DNA of 15,094 nucleotides, from positions 1-15,094 of the forward strand of contig JALOCA010000054.1 of the NCBI GenBank assembly GCA_023227965.1. The letters are read 5' to 3'. The DNA comes from Lentimicrobiaceae bacterium. Lineage in GTDB: Bacteria > Bacteroidota > Bacteroidia > Bacteroidales > JALOCA01. Positions 1-7,328 of this stretch are shown in pieces (position 1 is the first letter of the stretch; each line of letters begins with the position of its first letter). Below the pieces are notes generated by a model, which was given only the letters and a program-made list of their open reading frames with translations, was not told the DNA's origin and ran no database searches. A program made the translations under genes and the position numbers.

Positions 1-42
1 TTTTATCCTTCCACCAGAAATAGCCTATTCCTGCAGAACCTA
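1..42. repeat. Terminal direct repeat, left copy (circular overlap)
   Basis: These 42 bases are identical to the last 42 bases of the window (15053-15094). They lie inside a minus-strand coding frame. The frame on the left side (202 down to 1) continues without a stop or shift into the frame on the right side (15052 down to 14643) when the two copies are superimposed. This is what an end overlap of a circular or tandemly repeated sequence looks like. Two paralogous genes that happen to share a short segment would not be expected to break so neatly into one N-terminal and one C-terminal half. Confidence 0.95.
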
Positions 43-202
43 ATCCGATGTTTCCGGCATATTGCAGTTTAAAGTAATCGGGCTTCAATGAAACAGACTT
101 TTTCATAGAAGTCTTTTCTTTGCTTCCATCGTTGCCCGAATAACCATCAAAACAATACGATATTAAAACAACAACAAACAATATCCATATAATTCTATTC
201 AT
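1..202 (-). CDS. Predicted outer-membrane protein, N-terminal part (split by window ends)
   Basis: This is the first 67 codons of a 203-residue protein whose remainder lies at 14643-15052. The ATG is at 202-200, only 10 bases after the stop of the phosphoesterase gene, so the two are probably co-transcribed. Residues 1-17 start MNRII and form a hydrophobic segment, giving a likely Sec signal peptide; the Cys17 context (ISYC) is a poor lipobox. From about residue 40 the sequence alternates polar and aromatic/small residues (YFKLQYAG, IGYFWW), as in outer-membrane beta-strands. I do not recognise a named family. It resembles the unnamed small Bacteroidota envelope proteins with a YG-x-VP segment, but that is memory, not a search. 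Confidence 0.8.
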   Translation of the reverse strand, partial: MNRIIWILFVVVLISYCFDGYSGNDGSKEKTSMKKSVSLKPDYFKLQYAGNIGLGSAGIGYFWWKDK

Positions 203-212
203 AAGTATTCCA

Positions 213-1016
213 TCAAAAATCAATTGGATTTATTGAAAATTTTTCACCTTCTATTTTAACAACAATATAATGTTCCTTATACACACTTCCGGTAGCAACA
301 TAAGTTACCCCGTCATGATAATAATCCTCCATTTCAAAATTATGTTCATGTCCGCATATGACGGCTTTAACTTTATTGTCTGCCATCATTTTTCTGAATA
401 TTTCTTCTTTTTCACCGGCTAACTGATCAGTCCATGGCGGAATATGGGTGAAAACAAAAACATTAGTATCGGTTCCGGCTATAGAAATGACGTTATCCAG
501 CCAGTCAAAATCGGGTTGATGATTGATGCTTTCCCAAACTACATCATCAAAAAAAATGAATTTATTTCTCCCGATATTCATTGTAAAGTTTTTATCTCCA
601 AAATAATGACAAAAAATATCTGAACCGTTGGATAAATAATCATGATTGCCTATACATACAAAAAAAGGTTTGTGAAGTTTATTAATTATTTTGTAGGTAT
701 TACGATATTCCCATAACAAACCACTTTCGGTAAGATCGCCGGCATGAACGGTAAACATGCTTCCGGTATCCCTGTTAATGTAATCTACCACTTCATTCAG
801 ATTATCATAATAATAATGACTGTCAGCAATCACTGAAAATGAAAAGGTATCCGTATTTATGGTATTTTGCATAAGTTTAGCTGAGTTTTCCTCATTCGAA
901 TTTTTATCTTCTGTTTTTGATGAATAAGGGCTGTATTGGAAAGCGTCTTCGCAAGCAGTAAGGTTGAAAAGAAGAAAAAATGTTAACAGAAAGTTTAATG
1001 TATTCAACTGCTTCAT
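213..1016 (-). CDS. Calcineurin-like metallophosphoesterase lipoprotein
   Basis: This 267-residue protein carries the full motif set of the metallophosphoesterase superfamily, whose members use two metal ions to hydrolyse phosphoesters. Numbered from the ATG at 1016, the motifs are D65-x-H67, G93-D94, G123-N-H-D126, H181 (THIPP) and G212-H-E-H215. The N-terminus is a signal peptide ending in a textbook lipobox, LTAC, with Cys22 the lipidated residue. The protein therefore probably sits on the periplasmic or outer face of the envelope. A GTG lies just before the ATG; I prefer the ATG. The substrate cannot be told from sequence; nucleotides, phospholipid headgroups or phosphoproteins are all possible. 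The next gene downstream, 10 bases away, encodes a predicted outer-membrane protein, suggesting a shared transcript. Confidence 0.88.
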   Translation of the reverse strand: MKQLNTLNFLLTFFLLFNLTACEDAFQYSPYSSKTEDKNSNEENSAKLMQNTINTDTFSFSVIADSHYYYDNLNEVVDYINRDTGSMFTVHAGDLTESGLLWEYRNTYKIINKLHKPFFVCIGNHDYLSNGSDIFCHYFGDKNFTMNIGRNKFIFFDDVVWESINHQPDFDWLDNVISIAGTDTNVFVFTHIPPWTDQLAGEKEEIFRKMMADNKVKAVICGHEHNFEMEDYYHDGVTYVATGSVYKEHYIVVKIEGEKFSINPIDF

Positions 1017-1085
1017 CACAGAGTTTAATTAAATTTAATGATTATCTGATATCTTATCTAAAGAAAAATTTATTAATAAAAATTT

Positions 1086-1181
1086 CTTTGCGCTCCTTTG
1101 CGAAAAACTCAGCAATTCTCCGCGGTTTAAATCTTTTTTACCGCAGAGGACGGGAAGAATTATGCAGAGAAAACCGCAGAG
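1086..1181. repeat. Degenerate intergenic palindromic repeat (CTTTGCG / GCAGAG type)
   Basis: The 274-base gap between the acyltransferase and phosphoesterase genes holds an imperfect inverted repeat. The left side contains CTTTGCG twice (1086-1092 and 1096-1102). The right side contains GCAGAG three times (1143-1148, 1164-1169, 1176-1181). The core is a hairpin of CTCCGCGGT (1118-1126) with ACCGCAGAG (1140-1148), eight of nine pairs, around a 13-base loop. From memory, similar CTTTGCG/CCGCAGAG palindromes recur between genes in many environmental bacterial genomes; I cannot verify copy number here. It could be a mobile palindromic element relic or act as an RNA hairpin. The rest of the gap shows no gene or clear promoter. 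Confidence 0.6.
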
Positions 1182-1290
1182 CCTGCTTTGTTGAAAAAAT
1201 AATATATCATAAAAGAATCATTAATATTTTTCTTCATAAATTATTGTTTTATACTTTTTAGGCAGAAAAACGGATAATCATTTTAAATTT

Positions 1291-2193
1291 TTATGAAAAA
1301 GTAATTTTAAACATTTCATCCGGCTTCTTTAATTTCCATCGTTTATGCGACCATAGCCAGTCGTCCGGCTTTTTCAGGATGATGTCTTCAAGCTTTTTCA
1401 TGTATTTAGCTGTTATCTCACCGCGACAGGTATTTTCGGGATACATGCAAATTTCTTCCAGTTCTATGGTATAATGTCCACGTTTTATCCTTTGTACGTC
1501 GGCATAAAATACAGGCAGATCGAAAAGTTTCGCATAACTTTCGATACCATGAAGGCATGCCGTATCCTGGTTCAGAAATTTTACCCAATATGCCTTTTTC
1601 TCTTTAGCCCGGCCTGGACTTTGATCGCTTACCAAAAAATAAGCTTTGGGAGGTTCCTCATCTAAGCGTTGCAGGAGTTTAGGCTTATAAACAGAGTATA
1701 ATTCCATGTTCTGTTTCATTCTGCGCTGGCGGAGATAATTATCAAAATATTTATTGGAAAGTGGCTTATAGAAAGTAACAGGACGGTGTAAGAAAAATTT
1801 ACTTGCCACCTGGGTTCCCCATTCCCAATTGGCATAATGACTCATGGCAATAATTATATCCTTATTTTCCTTGTAATATTTATGAGTAATTTCAGGATTT
1901 AAACATTGATAACGGGAAAGTATCTTTTTTGTGTTGAATGAATATCCTTTGATTGTTTCGAGTGAAATATCACAAAGATTTCTGTAATACCGGCGAATAA
2001 TCTGTTTTATTTCCAAATCATTTTTCTCAGGAAATGAGTTTTTTAAATTATCTGTAATCGTTTTTAGCCGGTAACGCACTATGTATTGCATAACTATCGA
2101 ATAAAAATCGGATAATAAATAAAGCAAAAAGAAAGGGGTAATGGAGATTAAAAATGAAGAAAATCTAAATAATATATACCCTATACGTTTCAT
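1291..2193 (-). CDS. Lipid A biosynthesis acyltransferase, LpxL/HtrB family
   Basis: A 300-residue protein of the usual length for LpxL/LpxM-type late acyltransferases, which transfer an acyl chain from acyl-ACP to a lipid A precursor at the cytoplasmic face of the inner membrane. The catalytic H-x4-E motif is at H119 to E124 (SHYANWE). Further family marks are SDQSPG at 189-194 and the C-terminal DDWLWSHKRWK at 277-287. The first 35 residues are strongly hydrophobic and form the membrane anchor. The start is the ATG at 2193, 21 bases after the stop of the phospholipase-like gene, so the two are probably one transcript. Some members of this family instead acylate ornithine lipids or other acceptors, so the exact acceptor is not certain. 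Confidence 0.87.
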   Translation of the reverse strand: MKRIGYILFRFSSFLISITPFFLLYLLSDFYSIVMQYIVRYRLKTITDNLKNSFPEKNDLEIKQIIRRYYRNLCDISLETIKGYSFNTKKILSRYQCLNPEITHKYYKENKDIIIAMSHYANWEWGTQVASKFFLHRPVTFYKPLSNKYFDNYLRQRRMKQNMELYSVYKPKLLQRLDEEPPKAYFLVSDQSPGRAKEKKAYWVKFLNQDTACLHGIESYAKLFDLPVFYADVQRIKRGHYTIELEEICMYPENTCRGEITAKYMKKLEDIILKKPDDWLWSHKRWKLKKPDEMFKITFS

Positions 2194-2214
2194 ATAGATT
2201 AATTTAAATTAATT

Positions 2215-3147
2215 TTAATTGAAAATAGATGTTTTGGCAGCAATACCAACACGAAATAGTGAAAGCGTCCGGTTAAAATAAATATTATAATAATCTTGTC
2301 CATAATAATACTGGGCAAAAATGGTTACATCGTTAAAAAAGGAAGGTTTATAGGAAAGTGTATAACGAAAAACCAGACGTCGTTTAAAATCGAAGTCATT
2401 TGCATCGGGCATGCTTCCGGCAATCCACCCTAAACGAATCATTTGGTTAATATTTCCTTTGTGATATTTTACGGAAGGATTGCTGAATTTTTTTAATATT
2501 TTAGATAAGTCAACAGACGATTGATAGTCTGCAAAAAAACGCAATCGTCCGTATAATTTCCGTATCTCGGGATTTTGTTTATAATGATAAGATGCGGAAA
2601 GTTTTAAGTAGTTAATAACATAAGGCTTCTTTTTTTCCGGACGCGACATAAATATGCCTCCTTCAAATAAATTTGTAGAAAAATTACCGGAATATGTATT
2701 AATTTTTGTGCTATCCGCCTCATAATAAAATGAACCATCCTGCCCATTTGAATGATGACACCACGAAAAATAAGTAAACCAATCCTTCTTCTGTCCTGTA
2801 TTATCAATAATCTGATAGAAAAAAGTAGCTCTGGGCATATAAGAAGGAGTTCGTACAGGATAAGAATGTTTATTATACATCCGGATAATAATGCGTGGCG
2901 ACAATTCTATTCCCCATCTGTTTTCCGGGTTTAAACTCAGTATATAATAAGGTGCTATATCCCCTTCGAATATTAAAGGTTCGATATTTCCAATACCTCC
3001 TAAAGCTGAAATATAACTTGGCTCACGAAACATATTGAATGTGGATATCGCATTCGTATTATGCCAATTGCTTTTTTGAGAAAAGGCATCATTTACAAGC
3101 AGTAGTAAGAAAAAAGATAAAAACAGCAAGTATAAATCCTCTTTCAT
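2215..3147 (-). CDS. Outer-membrane phospholipase A-like beta-barrel protein
   Basis: A 310-residue protein with a clear signal peptide (hydrophobic residues 5-18, likely cleavage after AFS23). It has the HxSNG catalytic signature of outer-membrane phospholipase A: H131-H-S133-N-G135, where His and Ser would be catalytic. N155 in YSGNFST is a plausible third catalytic residue. The C-terminal part, GQDYYNIYFNR followed by FRVGIAA (about 283-304), resembles the GY-GES-x-x-DYN-x-RxGxG end of that family. Members hydrolyse acyl chains from phospholipids that reach the outer leaflet. Overall similarity to E. coli PldA is low, so I assign the family and not the gene name. The acyltransferase gene follows 21 bases downstream; the small winged-helix gene precedes it by 46 bases. 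Confidence 0.65.
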   Translation of the reverse strand: MKEDLYLLFLSFFLLLLVNDAFSQKSNWHNTNAISTFNMFREPSYISALGGIGNIEPLIFEGDIAPYYILSLNPENRWGIELSPRIIIRMYNKHSYPVRTPSYMPRATFFYQIIDNTGQKKDWFTYFSWCHHSNGQDGSFYYEADSTKINTYSGNFSTNLFEGGIFMSRPEKKKPYVINYLKLSASYHYKQNPEIRKLYGRLRFFADYQSSVDLSKILKKFSNPSVKYHKGNINQMIRLGWIAGSMPDANDFDFKRRLVFRYTLSYKPSFFNDVTIFAQYYYGQDYYNIYFNRTLSLFRVGIAAKTSIFN

Positions 3148-3193
3148 ATTCTATAGTTTTAAGGAATATAATAGATAGCATCCTATTAATTAT

Positions 3194-3400
3194 TTATATA
3201 AAAAGCAGGAATATATATTGCTCTCCGTCTTTTTCATAAATTGCAATTTTATCATTACGTGAAATCCAGCCTAAAGCTAAGTAAAGTTCCTTAGTATTAA
3301 TTTTAAGTTTCTTTTTAAGCTCAGTAGCGGAACATTCTCCATTTGTATACAAATATTCCCAGATACGTCCGGCTTTCCTTCCGATTTCACAGGTATTCAT
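3194..3400 (-). CDS. Small winged helix-turn-helix protein, DUF2582 type
   Basis: A complete 68-residue protein that matches, by eye, the small winged-helix family PF10771 (DUF2582). It begins MNTCEIGRKAGRIWEYL, continues with the recognition-helix region ATELKKKLKINTKELYLALGW, and ends in the wing (KIAIYEKDGEQYIF). Such proteins are common in Bacteroidota and other anaerobes, and their role is not defined; nucleic-acid or protein binding is inferred from the fold only. There is no dimerisation or sensor domain. It lies 45 bases after the upstream TetR gene and 46 bases before the phospholipase-like gene, all on the minus strand, so co-transcription is possible. Confidence 0.8.
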   Translation of the reverse strand: MNTCEIGRKAGRIWEYLYTNGECSATELKKKLKINTKELYLALGWISRNDKIAIYEKDGEQYIFLLFI

Positions 3401-3445
3401 GGCTAAAAGGTTTTAATTGTCAATTTTCACATTAAATTATCATTT

Positions 3446-4069
3446 TCAACTGTTTTGTATGTTATTCAATATTTCGATGCCCTGTTGGGTACAAATTCCT
3501 TTATAGAAATACTTCATGATATCTTTTCCGGAAAATGGCATGGATACATTGGAAAGATTATGTAGCGGATGCAGGAAATACGATTCAAAAATAAAAGCGA
3601 AAAAGCAAGCTATTTTGCCATATTCAACATCCGGATTGAAATTATTTTCAGCTATTCCTCGTTTTATTCCGTTGGTGATTAAGTCATTTATTAATATGTC
3701 TATCAATTTTATCATTTCAACAAACAGTTCATGATAATATTTCTTTAAATCATACAGCGTAGATATACTTAATGAATTTTGACTGGTTATGAATAAATCG
3801 GATAGTCTGTATAATTCTTCAACGGCATTGCTACTGTCTTTTGATATAGCGTTGGTTTTAGCCCTAAACTGTGAAAAATCTTCAAGCATAACATCTCTCA
3901 CTAATTCATTTTTATTGGCATATTCCTTGTAAAGCGTCTTTTTTGAAATTCCCAAATTTCCGGCAATATCATCCATGGCAATACTTTTAATTCCATATTC
4001 CAGAAATGTTTTTCTTATGGTCTCAAAATGTTTTTCAAGAATCTGTGTCATTTTTGATCGTTTTATCAT
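3446..4069 (-). CDS. TetR/AcrR-family transcriptional regulator (downstream of RND operon)
   Basis: A 207-residue protein with the TetR N-terminal DNA-binding domain. The helix-turn-helix covers about residues 29-50, SIAMDDIAGNLGISKKTLYKEY, followed by the usual ANKNELV. The C-terminal 150 residues are helical and variable, as expected for ligand binding and dimerisation; the ligand is unknown. I use the ATG at 4069; a second ATG at 4051 (Met7) is also possible, and both are preceded by A-rich sequence without a Shine-Dalgarno motif. It lies 91 bases downstream of the RND pump gene with a hairpin in between, and 45 bases upstream of the winged-helix gene. It may therefore control the envelope gene run rather than the pump. 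Confidence 0.88.
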   Translation of the reverse strand: MIKRSKMTQILEKHFETIRKTFLEYGIKSIAMDDIAGNLGISKKTLYKEYANKNELVRDVMLEDFSQFRAKTNAISKDSSNAVEELYRLSDLFITSQNSLSISTLYDLKKYYHELFVEMIKLIDILINDLITNGIKRGIAENNFNPDVEYGKIACFFAFIFESYFLHPLHNLSNVSMPFSGKDIMKYFYKGICTQQGIEILNNIQNS

Positions 4070-4113
4070 TTTTTTTATTTCGATTCTATCATATCTAATC
4101 AGGATCAGTTAAT

Positions 4114-4152
4114 TTGAAAGGGAATGCCATATTAAACCGACATTCCCTTCAA
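4114..4152. terminator. Hairpin after the RND pump gene, possible terminator
   Basis: TTGAAAGGGAATG (4114-4126) pairs with CATTCCCTTCAA (4141-4152), 12 pairs with one bulged A, around a 14-base loop. It lies just past the stop codon of the RND gene. The T-run (4153-4159) is on the plus strand, while the flanking genes are both on the minus strand. In the direction of transcription the hairpin is preceded by an A-run and followed by AATTAACT, with no clear U-tract. It may still end or stabilise the efflux transcript, but its intrinsic-terminator form is correct only for the plus strand. Confidence 0.5.
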
Positions 4153-4160
4153 TTTTTTTA

Positions 4161-7100
4161 TTACTCTTTTGTTGATGATTCGATTTCTTCTGCTTTTTGT
4201 GCTGTAAGTTCTTCCGGATCATTTCTTTTTTTATGTTTTTTAACCAATTTGTCAAGAACAACATAAAACACCGGCACCACAAGAAGTGACAAAAACATAG
4301 AACTGGCTAACCCACCAACAAGTACCCATCCCAGCCCGTTTTTCCATTCGGCACCGGCACCTGAAGCCAGTGCTATCGGCAATAGCCCCACGATAAGCGC
4401 CATGCTGGTCATAAGAATAGGCCTGAAACGCACAGAAGTAGCTTCGATAATAGCATCCACAACCTTTTCACCTTCCTGTTGCCGTTTGTTGGCAAAGTCA
4501 ACAACCAAAATGGCGTTTTTGGCTACTAATCCCATAAGCATAATAATACCCATCATAGAAAACAAACTAAGGCTTTTTCCTGCTAATGCCAGCGCTAATA
4601 ATGCCCCGATGATAGACAGTGGCAACGAAAGCATCACTACCAATGGGTATATATAGCTATCATACAGTGCAACCATTATTAAGTACATGAGAACAATGGA
4701 TGCAACAAGAGCTATGAGCAGACTTGAAAAGGAATCACTCTGACGTTCCATATCGCCTGCATAAACCACATCAACCCCTGTCGGTTTTTCCGTTTTGGCA
4801 AGCCGGGCTTTTATTTCTTCGCCAACCGTGCCTATGGTTATGCCAACTAAGTTGCCCGATATACGAACAGAGGGTAGTTTGTTATAACGGATAAGCGTAG
4901 AAGGGCTTTCTCCCTCGCTGATGTCCGCCACCTGCGAAAGTCGGATAAGCTGCCCCGAATGGTTTACAAATGAAATGTTTTCAATATCGGCCTTGCTTTT
5001 CCTGTCGAATTCATCTAATGATATGAACAGATCATATTCATTGCTTCCATCGCGGTATTTCATGTCGCGGTTTCCTTCGTACGACATGTACATCTGGTTA
5101 CCAATTTCACCAATAGTAAGCCCAAGTTTTGCTAATTTTTCGCGATCGAACTTCACCACTATTTCTTTATCACCACTTTCTACGGTTGATTCTATATCGC
5201 TTGTTCCCTTGATATTTCGCAATTCGTTCAGGACAATCTGGCTATATGCTTTTACTTCTTCAAAATTGGTTCCGCGTACATAAATTTCTACCGGGGTGCT
5301 TGTGGTACCCATCATACTTATTTCTTCTATTTTGAATTTTGGGCCGGGGAAAACAGATTTTAAATCGTACTGAAGCTTTTTGGCAAATAATTTGGCGCTC
5401 AGTTTTCGTTGATCTTTAGGAACTAATTTTATAGAGAATTCGGCAGCGTAAGGGGTTTCAAGTATTGACATACTACCACCCCTGGAACCAACTTTAGTAA
5501 ATACGGTTTGTATCTCGGAATATTGAAGCATTTTTTTCTCTATAGCGAGACACATTCCATTGGTTTGTTCTAATGTGGCTGTCCTGTCCAGTTCCATGGC
5601 TACGATAAATTCGCCACGGTCGCCCTGATCCATAAATTCGGTTTGTATAAACCCTTTGGATACCAAAAGAAAGGAACCGATAAAAAGTACAACTGCCGCA
5701 AGAATGGTAATTCTTTTATGCCCCAACGTCCAATGAAGCGCCGAAAGAATCGCCGATTTAAACCTGGTAACAAGACTTTCAAAAGCAAGCAAAAAACGAT
5801 CGAAAGGTCTTTTTTTATTAAATACTTTAAGTTTACCAAAACGCGATGTAAGTAATGGAACTAAGGTAAATGAAACCAGAAGGCTTATTAGGATAGAAAT
5901 TACAACCACCAATGAAAAAGAGCGTAGAACCTGACCGGTGGTACCCGATATAAGCCCGATAGGGAGGAAAACGGCTATCAGCACAATGGTGATAGACATA
6001 ACGGTAATCCCAATTTCCCTGATTGCATCAAGCGATGCCTGCCGTCGGGTTTTGCCCATTTCAAGGTGGCGATATGTATTTTCCAGCACCACAATGGCGT
6101 CGTCCACAATAACTCCTACAACAATTGATAATGCTAATAGGGTAAGTATATTAAGTGAAAAACCAAAAAGCCAGAAAAATGCAAAAGTGGAGATGATGGA
6201 GGTAGGGATGGATACGAAAATAAACGTCAGGTTACGGAATGTATGCAGGAACAATAGCATTGTGATTGATACCAGCACAATAGCAAAAACCAGGTCGAAC
6301 ATAACACCTTTAACGGCTTCATTGGTAAAATCAGACATATCGGTGGCAATGGTAAACTGAAGCTTTTGCTTTGCATATTGCTTTTCGAAACTGGCAAACT
6401 CTTTTTTTACCTCTTTGCTTATTTCTACGGCATTGCCATCCGTCTGCTTCTGAATACTCAGCCCGATAGCCGGTTCCCCATTGATACGGGCAAGTTTAGT
6501 CGTTTTCTTAGAGCCATCTACCACCGAAGCCACATCGCTCAATTTTATAACTGTGCCTTCTTTCGTTTGACCGATAATCAAATCTCTTATCTGATCGAGA
6601 TTATTAAATTTGCCGGCAAGCCTTACGATAAATTTGGTATTGTCATCTTTAATTTTTCCGGCAGGGAAGTCCACGTTGGAAGCTTCAATCATTTGCTTAA
6701 CCTGGAGTAGCGAAATGCCGTATTGCTCTAATTTCTGGGCGTTAGCTTTTACCTCTATTTCCCGTTGGTTACCACCGATAATATCTACCTGTGCAATTCC
6801 TTTTATTTGGGAAAGTCTGGTTTTAATTTGCTTATCAATGATGTCGTAAAATTCCTTTTCGGGGATATTTGATTTAACAGCAATGCTCATGATGGGGAAC
6901 ATGTTAAGATCAAATTTCATAAATTGAGGATCCTTGCTGTTTTCGGGAAAATCATCTTTGATGGCATTTACTTTTCGCTCACATTCCTGCAACGACATGT
7001 CGGCATTGATGCCATCCTTATATTGAATCAAAACTATCGACATACCCTCGAAAGAATAAGAAGTAATTTTGTCAATTCCTTCCAAAGAAGAAGCCGCATC

Positions 7101-7304
7101 TTCCACGTGTTTGGTAACCGAGCTTTCCACTTCCGAAGGAGCAGCTCCGGGGTAAACCGTCATTACTGCATTGATTGGAAGGTCCATTTTGGGAGTAAGC
7201 TCTTTGTTTAAGAGAGAGTAGCAAAATATCCCCGCCAATGCAAGTAAGGTAAATACAACTACCGGGATGGTTGAACGTTTTATTGATATTTCAGTTATCT
7301 TCAT
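4161..7304 (-). CDS. RND efflux pump, inner-membrane permease (HAE1/AcrB-like)
   Basis: A full-length 1047-residue proton-driven exporter of the AcrB type, which works as a trimer and passes substrates to the fusion protein and outer-membrane channel encoded just upstream. It shows two six-helix repeats, each with a large periplasmic loop after its first helix. The proton-relay residues can be placed: D401 and D402 in GVIVDDAIVVLEN (AcrB D407/D408), K929 in GLVAKNAILVVDFA (AcrB K940), and R959 and T966 in RFRPILMTS (AcrB R971/T978). This pattern favours the multidrug (HAE1) class over metal exporters. Substrates cannot be read from the sequence. The C-terminal tail after about residue 1020 is charged and presumably cytoplasmic. 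The start ATG is 24 bases after the fusion-protein stop. Confidence 0.95.
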   Translation of the reverse strand: MKITEISIKRSTIPVVVFTLLALAGIFCYSLLNKELTPKMDLPINAVMTVYPGAAPSEVESSVTKHVEDAASSLEGIDKITSYSFEGMSIVLIQYKDGINADMSLQECERKVNAIKDDFPENSKDPQFMKFDLNMFPIMSIAVKSNIPEKEFYDIIDKQIKTRLSQIKGIAQVDIIGGNQREIEVKANAQKLEQYGISLLQVKQMIEASNVDFPAGKIKDDNTKFIVRLAGKFNNLDQIRDLIIGQTKEGTVIKLSDVASVVDGSKKTTKLARINGEPAIGLSIQKQTDGNAVEISKEVKKEFASFEKQYAKQKLQFTIATDMSDFTNEAVKGVMFDLVFAIVLVSITMLLFLHTFRNLTFIFVSIPTSIISTFAFFWLFGFSLNILTLLALSIVVGVIVDDAIVVLENTYRHLEMGKTRRQASLDAIREIGITVMSITIVLIAVFLPIGLISGTTGQVLRSFSLVVVISILISLLVSFTLVPLLTSRFGKLKVFNKKRPFDRFLLAFESLVTRFKSAILSALHWTLGHKRITILAAVVLFIGSFLLVSKGFIQTEFMDQGDRGEFIVAMELDRTATLEQTNGMCLAIEKKMLQYSEIQTVFTKVGSRGGSMSILETPYAAEFSIKLVPKDQRKLSAKLFAKKLQYDLKSVFPGPKFKIEEISMMGTTSTPVEIYVRGTNFEEVKAYSQIVLNELRNIKGTSDIESTVESGDKEIVVKFDREKLAKLGLTIGEIGNQMYMSYEGNRDMKYRDGSNEYDLFISLDEFDRKSKADIENISFVNHSGQLIRLSQVADISEGESPSTLIRYNKLPSVRISGNLVGITIGTVGEEIKARLAKTEKPTGVDVVYAGDMERQSDSFSSLLIALVASIVLMYLIMVALYDSYIYPLVVMLSLPLSIIGALLALALAGKSLSLFSMMGIIMLMGLVAKNAILVVDFANKRQQEGEKVVDAIIEATSVRFRPILMTSMALIVGLLPIALASGAGAEWKNGLGWVLVGGLASSMFLSLLVVPVFYVVLDKLVKKHKKRNDPEELTAQKAEEIESSTKE

Positions 7305-7328
7305 TATTTCTTATTTTTTAAAGAATAT

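Noticed and set aside
152..202. Lipobox in the split outer-membrane protein (Cys17)
   Set aside because: Tyr precedes the Cys, which is not allowed in the usual lipobox; the terminal Phe and strand pattern fit a barrel better.
1017..1019. GTG start for the phosphoesterase
   Set aside because: It is directly followed by an ATG that gives the same signal peptide; ATG is preferred.
980..1261. Plus-strand open frame of 93 codons
   Set aside because: It runs across the palindromic repeat and overlaps the start of the phosphoesterase gene; its translation has no recognisable domain.
5938..7211. Several plus-strand open frames of 79-140 codons
   Set aside because: They lie opposite the RND gene, whose frame is complete with all catalytic residues; they are antisense frames without motifs.
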